Shown here: piece after piece, positions 50,759 through 60,071 of the stretch
Layout: every line of letters begins with the position of its first letter
How positions within the stretch are numbered: position 1 is the stretch's first letter
NCBI RefSeq assembly: GCF_014198245.1
Contig: NZ_JACIHE010000008.1
Location: 124,001 to 188,000 of the forward strand
DNA length: 64,000 bases
Reading direction: 5' to 3'
From: Bradyrhizobium sp. cir1
GTDB lineage: Bacteria > Pseudomonadota > Alphaproteobacteria > Rhizobiales > Xanthobacteraceae
Translations under genes and position numbers: made by a program
The notes under the pieces: generated by a model
The model's input: the letters and a program-made list of their open reading frames with translations, nothing else
Database searches by the model: none
Told to the model about the DNA's origin: nothing

Positions 50759-52641
50759 GCTCGACGCCGGACGTTATTCTGCACCGTGGTCTGTTTACGA
50801 CGCTCGATCGCACGAACCCGACGGCTTCGGCCGTCGCAATCGCCGACGGCCGGTTCGTGGCCGTCGGACACGACCATGAGGTGATGAAGCTCGCCGGGCC
50901 CGCCTCGAAACTCATCGATCTCGGGGGGCATCGCGTGCTCCCTGGCTTGATCGACAACCATCTCCACATCATCCGCGGCGGCCTGAACTTCAACATGGAA
51001 CTCCGCTGGGACGGCGTGCGTTCGCTCGCCGACGCCATGGGCATGTTGAAGCGGCAGGTCGCGGTCACGCCGCCGCCGCAATGGGTGAGGGTGGTCGGCG
51101 GATTCACCGAACACCAGTTCGTGGAAAAGCGGCTTCCGACCATCGACGAGCTCAACGCTGTCGCACCGGATACGCCGGTGTTCCTGCTGCACCTCTACGA
51201 TCGCGCTATCTTGAACGGCGCTGCGCTGCGCGCCGTCGGCTATACCAAGGATACGCCCGAACCGCCGGGCGGCGAAATCATGCGCGACGCAAGGGGCAAT
51301 CCCACGGGGCTTCTGCTCGCGAAACCCAACGCCAACATCCTCTACGCGACGCTCGCGAAGGGGCCGAAACTCCCGCTCGACTACCAGGTCAACTCGACGC
51401 GACATTTCATGCGGGAGTTGAACCGGTTGGGCGTGACCGGTGCGATCGATGCCGGCGGAGGATTCCAGAACTATCCGGACGACTATGCCGTCATTCAGAA
51501 GCTGAGCGATGAAGGCCTCCTGACGATACGCCTTGCCTATAATCTCTTCACCCAGAAGCCAAAGGGCGAGAAGGAAGACTTCCTCAACTGGACGAAGGCG
51601 TCGAAATACAAGCAGGGCGACGACTATTTCCGTCACAATGGCGCCGGCGAGATGCTGGTGTTCTCGGCCGCCGACTTCGAGGATTTTCGCGTCGCCCGTC
51701 CAGATATGCCGCCGGAGATGGAGGGCGAGCTCGAGGAGGTCGTTCGCGTGCTGGTCCAGAACAAGTGGCCGTGGCGACTGCATGCGACCTACGACGAGAC
51801 GATCTCGCGGGCGCTGGACGTCTTTGAGCGAGTCAACCAGGACATGCCGTTGGAAGGGCTGCACTGGTTCTTTGACCACGCTGAAACGATCTCGGACCAG
51901 TCGATCGACCGCATCGCGGCGCTGGGCGGCGGCATCGCCGTGCAGCATCGAATGGCTTACCAGGGCGAATACTTCGTCGAGAGATACGGGGCGGGGGCTG
52001 CCGAAGCGACGCCGCCGGTCAAGAAGATCATCGACAAGGGTGTCAAGGTCTCGGCCGGCACCGACGCGACGCGCGTGGCGTCCTATAATCCGTGGGTTTC
52101 ATTGTCCTGGCTCGTCACCGGTCGGACCGTCGGCGGATTGCGGATTACGCCCCAGCGCAACTGCCTCGATCGCGAGACGGCGCTGCGGATGTGGACCGAG
52201 AACGTGACATGGTTCTCGAATGAAGAGGGCAACAAGGGCCGGATCCAGGTCGGTCAACTCGCGGATCTTGTTGTCCCGGACCGCGACTACTTCTCTTGCA
52301 GCGAGGCGGAGATCGCCGACACGACGTCCATCCTGACGATGGTCGGCGGCAGGATCGTGTTCGGTGCCGGCGATTTCTCCAAGTTGGAGGCGGTTACGCC
52401 GCCGCCAGCCATGCCGGATTGGTCGCCCGTCCGTCGGTTCGGCGGGTATGCAGCCTGGGCCGATGACAAGGCAAAGGCGAAGGAGGGCAGCCTTGCAATG
52501 AAGGCCATGCAGATGTGCGGTTGCGCAAATTCCTGCGGCGTGCATGGACATGATCACGCCACCGCCTGGTCGAGCCGTTTGCCTGTCTCCGACCTGAAGA
52601 GTTTCTGGGGCGCCCTCGGCTGCGCGTGCTGGGCGGTCTGA
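50755..52641 (+). CDS. Amidohydrolase of the YtcJ type with Cys/His-rich tail
   Basis: ATG 50755 overlaps the XapX stop and gives 628 residues. The metal motif HLH in GLIDNHLHIIRGG, later HATYDE, the WFFDHAE region and catalytic SAGTDATRVASYNPW are features of YtcJ-like metal-dependent hydrolases. The usual protein ends near residue 580. Here about 45 further residues include CGCANSCGVHGHDH and end in GCACWAV, rich in Cys and His. The tail may bind metal or mark association with another factor. Predicted substrate is an amide or cyclic amide, unknown. Confidence 0.88.
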   Translation: MSSTPDVILHRGLFTTLDRTNPTASAVAIADGRFVAVGHDHEVMKLAGPASKLIDLGGHRVLPGLIDNHLHIIRGGLNFNMELRWDGVRSLADAMGMLKRQVAVTPPPQWVRVVGGFTEHQFVEKRLPTIDELNAVAPDTPVFLLHLYDRAILNGAALRAVGYTKDTPEPPGGEIMRDARGNPTGLLLAKPNANILYATLAKGPKLPLDYQVNSTRHFMRELNRLGVTGAIDAGGGFQNYPDDYAVIQKLSDEGLLTIRLAYNLFTQKPKGEKEDFLNWTKASKYKQGDDYFRHNGAGEMLVFSAADFEDFRVARPDMPPEMEGELEEVVRVLVQNKWPWRLHATYDETISRALDVFERVNQDMPLEGLHWFFDHAETISDQSIDRIAALGGGIAVQHRMAYQGEYFVERYGAGAAEATPPVKKIIDKGVKVSAGTDATRVASYNPWVSLSWLVTGRTVGGLRITPQRNCLDRETALRMWTENVTWFSNEEGNKGRIQVGQLADLVVPDRDYFSCSEAEIADTTSILTMVGGRIVFGAGDFSKLEAVTPPPAMPDWSPVRRFGGYAAWADDKAKAKEGSLAMKAMQMCGCANSCGVHGHDHATAWSSRLPVSDLKSFWGALGCACWAV

Positions 52642-52642
52642 C

Positions 52643-53110
52643 GTGTCTGGCGGAACCTCACCGAACTGGGTATCCACAATCCTGCGCTGGCCGCTGCTAT
52701 GGCATGCGGCGAGGCTGGCGCTAGTCTCGGCCTACGTGCTCGGCGGCTTTACCAAGCTGCTCGACTTCGCGGGCGCGGCGGCCGAGCAGGAACACTTCGG
52801 CCTGTATCCGGGCTCATTGTGGGCTGCAGCGGCCATCGTGGTCGAACTGGGTGGCTCACTGCTTGTCATCGTCAATCGCTTCGTGTGGTTCGGAGCAGGC
52901 GGGCTCGGTGTGCTGACGTTCGTCGCGATGCTCACCGCCAATACCTTCTGGACAATGGGCGGCCATGAGAGATTCATGGCCACCAATGCCTTTTTTGAAC
53001 ATCTCGGGCTGATTGCGGGCCTCATCATCGTGTCGATCGTCGCCGACCCGGCCTCTTCCGACTCGCGCCGCGCTGCGCAATCTCATGCCTTCCAAGGAGT
53101 TTCGCAATGA
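52643..53110 (+). CDS. DoxX-family membrane protein
   Basis: GTG 52643, two bases after the amidohydrolase stop, gives 155 residues with four hydrophobic segments (about 22-40, 58-78, 82-104 and 117-137). YVLGGFTKLLDFAG and FFEHLGLIAGLI match DoxX. These proteins occur with oxidative-stress and quinone-related functions. It overlaps the following VOC gene by ATGA. Confidence 0.82.
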   Translation: MSGGTSPNWVSTILRWPLLWHAARLALVSAYVLGGFTKLLDFAGAAAEQEHFGLYPGSLWAAAAIVVELGGSLLVIVNRFVWFGAGGLGVLTFVAMLTANTFWTMGGHERFMATNAFFEHLGLIAGLIIVSIVADPASSDSRRAAQSHAFQGVSQ

Positions 53111-54045
53111 AATCAGTAAGAGTCGTCGCTCTGCTGGCGTTGGCCGCGGCAATCGCCGCGAATACGTCCGTCATGGCGAAGGAAGCGGCGAAGTCCAAGG
53201 AGGCGGCGGTTGCCGTCGCGCCCCAATACGATACGACCCACGTCTACGTGGCGCCCGACGATGTCGACAAGTTCGTTTCGAGCTTCCTGGCGACGTTTGG
53301 CGGCAAGAGCACCAAGCAGGTGGTGGCGACCGTAACGCCCACGCCGAGCAGCACCACGTCGCAACTACTGCAGACGCCCGTCGGCACCGTCTCATTGTTC
53401 GGCTTCAAGACGCCGATCCCGTATCCTTTCGGCGCCGAGCGCAACGGCTACCTGGTCGCTGATTTCGACGAGGCGATCAAGACGGCGCGCGCCGCGGGCG
53501 CCGACGTGATCGTGTCCGCCTTCCCCGATCCCATCGGGCGCGATGCCGTGGTCCAGTGGCCCGGCGGCATCAACCTTCAGCTCTACTGGCACACGACGAA
53601 GCCGGACTATGTCCCCTTCGAGCGTGTTCCGGAAAACCGCGTGTACGTCTCGCCCGACAAGGCGGCCGCTTTCACGCGGAGCTTCGTAGCGTTCTCTCGC
53701 GGCAAAGTCGTCTCCGACGATGCAAAGGCGCCTGGCGTCGAGATCGGCAGGCCGGACGCGACTTACAGGCGCATCCGGATCGAATCTGCCTTCGGGAAGA
53801 TGGTCGTACTGGTCACGGATGGTCATCTGCCCTATCCCTATGGGCGGGAGACGACGGGCTACGAAGTGGCCGATCTCGCTGCAACGTTGGGCAAGGCGAA
53901 GGATGCGGGCGCGACGGTACTGGTCGAGCCCTACACGTCCGGCGATCGCTCGGCCGCGATGGTCATGTTCCCCGGCGGCTACGTCGCCGAAATACATGTA
54001 GTGGGGCCGAGGAGCGCATCTCGTGCCGACGGCAAGACGAGGTGA
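53107..54045 (+). CDS. Exported VOC/glyoxalase-fold protein
   Basis: ATG 53107 gives 312 residues with a signal peptide ending about residue 24 (ANTSVMAKEA). Two VOC repeats follow, each with a GYLVADFDEAIKTARAAGADV or GYEVADLAATLGKAKDAGATV helix and a following PGG-x-x-x-x-x-H/W strand. The usual metal ligands are not obvious, so it may bind a ligand rather than catalyse. An exported VOC protein next to an outer-membrane channel gene is a notable pairing. It belongs to the same operon. Confidence 0.8.
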   Translation: MKSVRVVALLALAAAIAANTSVMAKEAAKSKEAAVAVAPQYDTTHVYVAPDDVDKFVSSFLATFGGKSTKQVVATVTPTPSSTTSQLLQTPVGTVSLFGFKTPIPYPFGAERNGYLVADFDEAIKTARAAGADVIVSAFPDPIGRDAVVQWPGGINLQLYWHTTKPDYVPFERVPENRVYVSPDKAAAFTRSFVAFSRGKVVSDDAKAPGVEIGRPDATYRRIRIESAFGKMVVLVTDGHLPYPYGRETTGYEVADLAATLGKAKDAGATVLVEPYTSGDRSAAMVMFPGGYVAEIHVVGPRSASRADGKTR

Positions 54046-54054
54046 TGTCCGCCG

Positions 54055-55470
54055 ATGCCGGCACGGATCGAACTGCGTAGCTTCTGGGTCCTGCCGGTGC
54101 TTGTGAGCCTTGCCGCAGGCGTCGCGCGGGCCGAGGACGGCGATGCCTCGCTCCCGAAGAGGCCCACTATCCAGGCAAACCGCTGGGCGGAGGACTGGTC
54201 GGTCCTTGCCGATCCCAGGCTGCGGACCGAGCCGTTCGATGAGCTCAAGTACATCCCGCTTTGGGCCACCGACCCGAAGAGCTACATCTCGTTGGGCGCT
54301 ACGCTGCGCGAGCGTTTCGAGAGCAACAACGCAGCGGGCTTCGGCACCGGCAACACGCCGTCTGACGGGTACTTCCTGCAACGGTTGCAGGTCCATGCCG
54401 ACGTCCACTTCAACGAAAACTGGCGTGCGTTCGTGCAGCTGGAGGACGATCGCGCATTCGACAAGACGAGCATCTCCCCGGTCGATCAGGATAGGCTCGA
54501 TCTTCGTCTCGCCTTCCTGGAATACGTCAATACGTTCTCGGGCGGAACGCTGAAGGCACGCGTCGGGCGGCAGGACTTCGCGTTCGATCTGCAGCGTTTC
54601 GTATCTTCCCGAGACGGGCCCAACGTCCGGCAGTCGTTCGATGCCATCTGGGCCGACTGGGAGACCGGCGCCTGGCGGTTCATCGGCTTCGTCAGCCGTC
54701 CCGTCCAATACTTCGATGTCCGTCCCTTCGACGACACGTCGAACGACAACTTCCGCTTCAGCACGCTCAGGGTCGAGCGCAAGGTGTTCGGTGACAAAGA
54801 GCTCTCCGGCTACTATTCGCTCTACGAACGCAACGGCGCCAAGTACCTGGACGCTTTTGGCGACGAGCACCGCCACGTCTTCGATGTTCGCTTCGCGGGC
54901 AACGCGCAAAATTTCGATTGGGATCTCGAGGCCATGGGACAGGCGGGCCAAGTGGGGACGAAGGACATTCGCGCCTGGGCCGTCGGCGCGCGGACGGGCT
55001 ACACCTTCGTCAGCGCGCCCTGGCAGCCGCGCGTCGGCCTTCAGGTCGACGCCGCATCCGGCGACCATAGTCCCGGAGACGGAGCGTTGGGAACGTTCAA
55101 TCCGCTGTTCCCGAACGGCTACTACTTCACGCTCGCCGGCTATACGGGCTATGTGAACCTGGTACATCTCAAGCCATCCATCACCATCAGTCCGGCGAGC
55201 CGGCTGAAGGTGATGGGCGCCATCGGCCTGCAATGGCGCGAGACGACGGCCGATGCCATCTACGTCCAGCCCAACGTGCCGATCGCGGGGACCGCCGGCA
55301 AGGGAAGCAATTGGACGGGAGCATACGGACAGCTCCGCGTCGACTACGCGTTCAACGACCATCTCACGGGAGCCATCGAGGCGGTGCATTTCGACGTCGG
55401 CGACACGATCCTCCGCGCTGGTGGTCACACCAGCAACTATCTGGGTGTCCAGCTTCAGTACGGTTGGTGA
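54055..55470 (+). CDS. Outer-membrane channel of the alginate-export family
   Basis: ATG 54055 gives 471 residues. A signal peptide ends near residue 24 (GVARAEDG). The mature protein is an alternating-strand barrel with RERFESNN, LQVHADVHFNENWRAFVQLEDDRAFD and RVGRQDFAFDLQRFVSSRDGPNVRQSFD, and a terminal aromatic residue (YLGVQLQYGW). These are hallmarks of the AlgE-like alginate export family, which also includes uptake porins. Here, without alginate genes, a transport role for the operon substrate is likelier. A 784-residue minus-strand frame over it is a shadow. Confidence 0.88.
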   Translation: MPARIELRSFWVLPVLVSLAAGVARAEDGDASLPKRPTIQANRWAEDWSVLADPRLRTEPFDELKYIPLWATDPKSYISLGATLRERFESNNAAGFGTGNTPSDGYFLQRLQVHADVHFNENWRAFVQLEDDRAFDKTSISPVDQDRLDLRLAFLEYVNTFSGGTLKARVGRQDFAFDLQRFVSSRDGPNVRQSFDAIWADWETGAWRFIGFVSRPVQYFDVRPFDDTSNDNFRFSTLRVERKVFGDKELSGYYSLYERNGAKYLDAFGDEHRHVFDVRFAGNAQNFDWDLEAMGQAGQVGTKDIRAWAVGARTGYTFVSAPWQPRVGLQVDAASGDHSPGDGALGTFNPLFPNGYYFTLAGYTGYVNLVHLKPSITISPASRLKVMGAIGLQWRETTADAIYVQPNVPIAGTAGKGSNWTGAYGQLRVDYAFNDHLTGAIEAVHFDVGDTILRAGGHTSNYLGVQLQYGW

Positions 55471-55471
55471 G

Positions 55472-56152
55472 ATGCCGCGGCAAATACTCCTGCTTCCGCT
55501 TCTGATGAGCTTCAACGCCGGGTTCGTGGATACTGGCGGATTCCTGGCGCTCCAGGGGCTGTTCACCGCGCACGTCACCGGCAATTTCGTCACCTTCGGA
55601 GCTGCCATGGTGCTTGGGACATCGGGCGGAGTCGCGAAGCTTCTCGCTCTGCCGGTCTTTTGCGTGGTGGTAATCACCACTCGGATGTTCAGCTTCTTTC
55701 TGCCGGCAATCGGGCTGCCGATTTTTCGCTCGATGCTCGCCATCAAGATGATACTTCTGGCGGCGGGCGGTGCATGTGCCGTCTACTTTGGGCCGTTCGT
55801 CCAAGGCGATAGCTGGCAGGCGATCTGCACCGGCATGATTCTGGTCGCCGCCATGGCCATTCAGAATGCCGCGCACCGCATCCACATGAGCACCGAGCCT
55901 CCGAGCACGCTCATGACGGGCACGACCACCCAGATCATGATCGATGTCGCGGACTTTTTGCGCGGCGCACCGGCTTCCGTGTTGGCCGTCGCCACGCCTC
56001 GCCTTGGCAAGATGGCGGCGAGCGTGGCGGCCTTCGCTCTTGGCTGCGCCGCTGGCGCCTGTCTCTACGCGAAATTTGGGACGTGGTGTTTCGTGCTGCC
56101 TCCGCTGATCGCGCTGCCGGCGGTGTTTCTTGCCACCGCGGAACCGAAGTGA
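55472..56152 (+). CDS. DUF1275 (YoaK-like) membrane protein
   Basis: ATG 55472, one base after the preceding stop, gives 226 residues. Six membrane segments and the motif SFNAGFVDTGGFLALQGLFTAHVTGNFVTFG identify DUF1275. NAAHRIHMSTEPPSTLMTGTTTQIMID is the second conserved block. The function is unknown; membership in membrane transport has been suggested. It is in the same operon as the outer-membrane channel. Confidence 0.9.
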   Translation: MPRQILLLPLLMSFNAGFVDTGGFLALQGLFTAHVTGNFVTFGAAMVLGTSGGVAKLLALPVFCVVVITTRMFSFFLPAIGLPIFRSMLAIKMILLAAGGACAVYFGPFVQGDSWQAICTGMILVAAMAIQNAAHRIHMSTEPPSTLMTGTTTQIMIDVADFLRGAPASVLAVATPRLGKMAASVAAFALGCAAGACLYAKFGTWCFVLPPLIALPAVFLATAEPK

Positions 56153-56253
56153 CGCGGCGGGAGCGATCTGGCGAACAGGTTGGGCCAGACAAATGTCGAT
56201 CGAGGTGCGGTACTTCATCGATTTCCTCGTCGAACGCGTCGGGCGCAAGGCCA

Positions 56254-57537
56254 ATGAGCGAGGCAATTGAGATGGCCGGCAGTACTCCTGATCCGTCGCC
56301 TCGATCTTATCCCTCGTCGGTCTCGTTCGTGCGTCGGGCCGGCCCCATCTCGGTTGCCACCGGGAACATGGACACATTTGCCGAGATCGAAATCTGGCTG
56401 CTGGAAGGGGCCTCCGCCGAACGGCAAATGATCGACCTGCTGGTCAAGCTGATCCGTCGGATGAAGGCCGCCGGCTCTTCGGTCGATCGTCTGACCTTGC
56501 ATATCGGAACGCTCCACCCTCAACTCGTTGGCTTCGCGTGGGTCTGGAACATCGATGACGGCTTCTGCGACGAAGTGCGGGTCGCCGACGCGGCGATCGA
56601 TTCTGACGCCTACAAGCTCAATCCGCTGCAACGAATCGTCGAGACCGGCGAAACGATTCGGCGAGCGCCGAATGAGCCGTCGGCGCAGGCCGAATTTCCC
56701 ATCATGATCGAGCTCGCGTCCGCCGGCATGACCGACTACTTGGCGATCCCCTTATCCGGCCTGGATACGCGCAACGTGATCACCATTGCGACGAAAATGG
56801 CCGGCGGCTTCGCCGAGGCGGAGATCGATTCCCTGACACGCCTCTTCAAGCTGTTCGCCTTGCACGTGCAGCGGCACAGCGAGTTGAAGATCTCCGAAAA
56901 TGCGTTGGGCGCCTATCTTGGCTACGGCGCTGCCGCCAAGGTGCTCGAAGGAGCGATCAAGCGCGGCGCGGGAGACTCGATTCGCGCCGTGATTTGGGTC
57001 TCGGATCTCAGAAATTTCACCAAGATGTCGGACGTTCTGGCCCCGGCCGAGATGCTCGTGCTGCTCAACGCCTACTTCGAAGCGATGGCGAGCGCCGTGG
57101 CCGCCCACGGCGGTGAAACCCTCAAGTTCATCGGCGACGGGATGCTCGCTGTCTTTCCAGTGACGGTGGGGGTCGCCGAAGCGTCGCGCGCGGCCGTCTC
57201 GGCGGCGAAAGAGGCAATCGCCAGCCTCGAAACTTCCAATCGGACAATCCGGGCCGTGTCCGACGCTGGAGCCCGCCCCGAGCTCCGGGCGGGTATCGTC
57301 CTTCATGAGGGTGAGGTCTTTTTCGGCAACGTCGGTGCTCCGGATCGACTGGACTTCACGGTCATTGGCGCAGCCGTCAATGAGGCCTGCCGCGTGGAAG
57401 CGCTCACCAAGACGATAGGTCGGGACCTGCTCATGACGGAAGCCGTCGCTGGACATGTTGCCGATGTCGAGCACCTCGGCGAGCACCAGTTGCGAGGAGT
57501 CTCCGCCCGGATGTCCGTGTACGGCCTCGCGGGATGA
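56254..57537 (+). CDS. Class III adenylate/guanylate cyclase-domain protein
   Basis: ATG 56254 (GCAAGG upstream) gives 427 residues; a longer frame from 56083 overlaps the previous gene. The cyclase domain (residues ~240-425) shows metal-binding Asp in WVSDLRNFT and IGDGMLAVF, the purine-selecting Lys in TLKFIGDG, DFTVIGAAVNEACRVE with its transition-state Asn and Arg. All catalytic residues of adenylate cyclase appear present. The N-terminal ~230 residues look like a sensory GAF-like domain. It ends the operon and could report on its substrate via cAMP. Confidence 0.87.
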   Translation: MSEAIEMAGSTPDPSPRSYPSSVSFVRRAGPISVATGNMDTFAEIEIWLLEGASAERQMIDLLVKLIRRMKAAGSSVDRLTLHIGTLHPQLVGFAWVWNIDDGFCDEVRVADAAIDSDAYKLNPLQRIVETGETIRRAPNEPSAQAEFPIMIELASAGMTDYLAIPLSGLDTRNVITIATKMAGGFAEAEIDSLTRLFKLFALHVQRHSELKISENALGAYLGYGAAAKVLEGAIKRGAGDSIRAVIWVSDLRNFTKMSDVLAPAEMLVLLNAYFEAMASAVAAHGGETLKFIGDGMLAVFPVTVGVAEASRAAVSAAKEAIASLETSNRTIRAVSDAGARPELRAGIVLHEGEVFFGNVGAPDRLDFTVIGAAVNEACRVEALTKTIGRDLLMTEAVAGHVADVEHLGEHQLRGVSARMSVYGLAG

Positions 57538-57563
57538 CGACTGCCTGCGCTGTTCTGCCGGCA

Positions 57564-58688
57564 TCAAGCTCGCGCAGCGGCCTTTCCGTTGATGGTCTCG
57601 AGCAGCGAATAGTCGAGATAACCGGAATCCGAACCACCGTATATCCCGAACGGTTTGGGGGCATTGTAGGGACCACCAGCCCGAATCCGTGCCGGAAGAT
57701 CCGGATTGGCGAGAAAGAGGCGGCCGAAGGCGATAGCGTCCGCCTCTCCGGAACTGACGATCCGGGCGGCGTGCTCGGGGGTGATGCTCGCATTGACGAT
57801 GAGTGGTCCGCGATAGCGTCCGCGGAAGATTGGAAGCATCCTTTCGTAATCCGGTGCTCCCGTCCAGGCGTTGGTATCGGCAAGATGCAGATATGCGAGC
57901 CCGGCGGCCTGCAACAGAGGCGCGATTTGCCCATAGGTATCTTCTGGTTTTGGGTCGCGAGCGCTGTTGTAGTCTGCGAACGGCGATAGCCGCAGTCCTA
58001 TCCGCGAACGCGGCATGACCTCGGCAATCGCCGAGACGATTTCCTGAAGCAGCCTGGATCGTCTTTCGGCGCTCCCGCCGTAGTCGTCGGTTCGCAGGTT
58101 GATCGTCGGGGATAGAAACTGGTGGATCAAATAACCATTGGCGCCATGGATTTCCACGCCGTCGAACCCTGCGCGAACGGCGTTGGCGGCCGCCAGTCTG
58201 AATTCGTTGACGACGCCTTGGACCTCTCCGAGTGTCATCGCGCGCGACGGCGTAGCCGCGATCCGCACGTATGCGCCGTTGGCAAGCAGCGCCCACACCT
58301 GCAGCCGATCCAGGTCGTCGTTCACGCCCGACGGCGACAGCGGTTGCTTGTCGGACAGCAGGCCACGCGCGCTCGCGCGTCCGGCGTGCCAGAGTTGCGC
58401 GACAACGCGCCCCCCTTTTTCGTGGATCCGATCGACGACCGCTTTCCATCCCTCGGTCTGTTCCTCGGTCCAGAGACCGGGCGTATGGTCGAAGGCATTG
58501 GACATCGGTCCAACGTTAATGCCTTCGCTTATGATTAAGCCGGCGCTCGTCCGCGCTGCGTAGTATTCCGACGCGGTAGGATTGATGACGCCGCGCTGGT
58601 CGGCACGCGACCGCGTCATTGGGGCCATGACTATCCTGTTCGCGAGATCGAGATCACCCAGGGTCGTCCGATCAAAAAGACCCGCCAT
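57564..58688 (-). CDS. Old Yellow Enzyme-family flavin reductase (NemA-like)
   Basis: ATG 58688 with AAAGGAG upstream gives 374 residues. The family motifs RIVMAPMTRSRA, QLWHAGRAS, GVEIHGANGYLIHQFLSPTINLRTDDYGGSAERRSRL and the FMN-binding AIAFGRLFLANPDLP are complete. It would reduce activated alkenes, quinones or nitro compounds using NAD(P)H. It is convergent with the cyclase operon and downstream of the MFS gene on the same strand. Confidence 0.93.
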   Translation of the reverse strand: MAGLFDRTTLGDLDLANRIVMAPMTRSRADQRGVINPTASEYYAARTSAGLIISEGINVGPMSNAFDHTPGLWTEEQTEGWKAVVDRIHEKGGRVVAQLWHAGRASARGLLSDKQPLSPSGVNDDLDRLQVWALLANGAYVRIAATPSRAMTLGEVQGVVNEFRLAAANAVRAGFDGVEIHGANGYLIHQFLSPTINLRTDDYGGSAERRSRLLQEIVSAIAEVMPRSRIGLRLSPFADYNSARDPKPEDTYGQIAPLLQAAGLAYLHLADTNAWTGAPDYERMLPIFRGRYRGPLIVNASITPEHAARIVSSGEADAIAFGRLFLANPDLPARIRAGGPYNAPKPFGIYGGSDSGYLDYSLLETINGKAAARA

Positions 58689-58862
58689 GTCTATACTCCT
58701 TTGAGGTTGGGATCTGGTGCCGGTCGACCGGGCTAGTCGGCGCCATCCTCGCGCGACCAGCGATTGCGCGGCACCGGATCGATAGCGCGCGCTCCCGGAT
58801 TCGATCTGCCTGCCGGGTGACCAACTTTGCCATGACAATTATTGAGAGAACCCGGCGTGGCG

Positions 58863-60071
58863 TCAGTGGCGCGATGAATTTCCGATTCGGGATGAAAGCG
58901 TCGGCAACTGCAGCAGCAGACCCGCCGTCGCAAGCGCGGCGCCATAACCGCAGACGCCGAGCCATGAGGAGTGGGTATAGGCCCAGCTCGCCCCGAGGGA
59001 TCCGAGCGAACCGCCGATGAACATCGCCGTCATGAACACGGTGTTGAGCCTGCTTCGTGCCTCCGGGCGGAGGGCGAAAATCAGGTGCTGATTTGACACG
59101 AGCGCTGCGTTCACCCCCGCGTCGAGCAGCACAACCCCGACGACCAATCCCGCGACGGCGTTCCAGCTCGCGAATACGACCCATGAGAAAAGGGAGATGG
59201 CGGCAGCAATCGCAACCACCATGTGAGGCCCCCGCTTATCGGCGACCCGACCCGCGAGAGGCGCAGCGAGGATCCCTGACGCCCCGATCACGCCGAACAG
59301 GCCAGCGATCTCCGGTCCGAGTCCGAATTTGGGCTCTTGAAGATGGAGAGACAGGACGGTCCAGAAGGCGATGAATGAAGCAAACAGCATCGCTTGTGTC
59401 GCTGCCGCCAGTCGAAGCGCCGGCTCCTCGACGAGCAGGTGGATGAGCGAACGCAGCGCGTCAGTGTATCCGATACTTTGCGTCGCATGGTGGCGCGGCA
59501 AGGTCAAACGGACCAGCGCGGCGGCGCCGAGCGCCAAAGGGACGCCGAGCCAAAACATCTCCCGCCATCCGAAATGCGATCCGACGAAGCCGGCTATCGT
59601 GCGGCTGAGCAGAATGCCACCTAAGATACCGCTCACCACCGTTCCGACCGCGGCGCCTCTCGTCCGGTTATCGGCAAGCGTTGCAGCGAATGGGACGATC
59701 TGTTGAGCCACAGTGGCCGCTACGCCCAGCAAGAGCGACGCCGCGATCAACGCCAGCGTGGTCGGAGCGATGGCAGCGAACGCAAGAGCCGCTGCAAGAA
59801 CGACGAATTGTACGGCGATGAGACGGCGTCTCTCGACAAGGTCACCCAAGGGAACCAAAAAGAGGAGGCCGACCGCGTAACCGAACTGTGTGGCCGTGGG
59901 TATGAGACCGATGGCCGAGGAGTTCGGATAATTTGCCTCGATCAGGCCGAGCAGAGGCTGATTGTAGTAGATGTTCGCGACGGCGATGCCCGCGCAGACC
60001 GCCATCGCGAAGATGCGTGCACGCGTGAGCGCGGAGGCCTGTTGGTCAGTCGCGATCGTTGATGTGGACAT
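58863..60071 (-). CDS. MFS exporter
   Basis: ATG 60071 (MSTSTIATDQQ) gives 402 residues; the frame extends to 60143 without family support. Twelve membrane helices and the loop motif PLGDLVERRRLI identify an MFS drug/sugar efflux-type transporter, close to proteins annotated YnfM/Bcr-like. NIYYNQPLLGLIEANYP is a common signature of this branch. It is upstream of the reductase gene on the same strand and divergent from the cytochrome c gene. Confidence 0.87.
   Translation of the reverse strand: MSTSTIATDQQASALTRARIFAMAVCAGIAVANIYYNQPLLGLIEANYPNSSAIGLIPTATQFGYAVGLLFLVPLGDLVERRRLIAVQFVVLAAALAFAAIAPTTLALIAASLLLGVAATVAQQIVPFAATLADNRTRGAAVGTVVSGILGGILLSRTIAGFVGSHFGWREMFWLGVPLALGAAALVRLTLPRHHATQSIGYTDALRSLIHLLVEEPALRLAAATQAMLFASFIAFWTVLSLHLQEPKFGLGPEIAGLFGVIGASGILAAPLAGRVADKRGPHMVVAIAAAISLFSWVVFASWNAVAGLVVGVVLLDAGVNAALVSNQHLIFALRPEARSRLNTVFMTAMFIGGSLGSLGASWAYTHSSWLGVCGYGAALATAGLLLQLPTLSSRIGNSSRH

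Noticed and set aside
53392..55746. 784-codon minus-strand frame across the VOC, outer-membrane channel and DUF1275 genes
   Set aside because: It crosses three real genes with clear families on the plus strand, and its translation shows no domain, only Arg/Gly/Val-rich low-complexity sequence.
56752..58449. 565-codon minus-strand frame across the cyclase and part of the reductase
   Set aside because: It overlaps two well-supported genes, one of them on the same strand in a different frame, and shows no domain.
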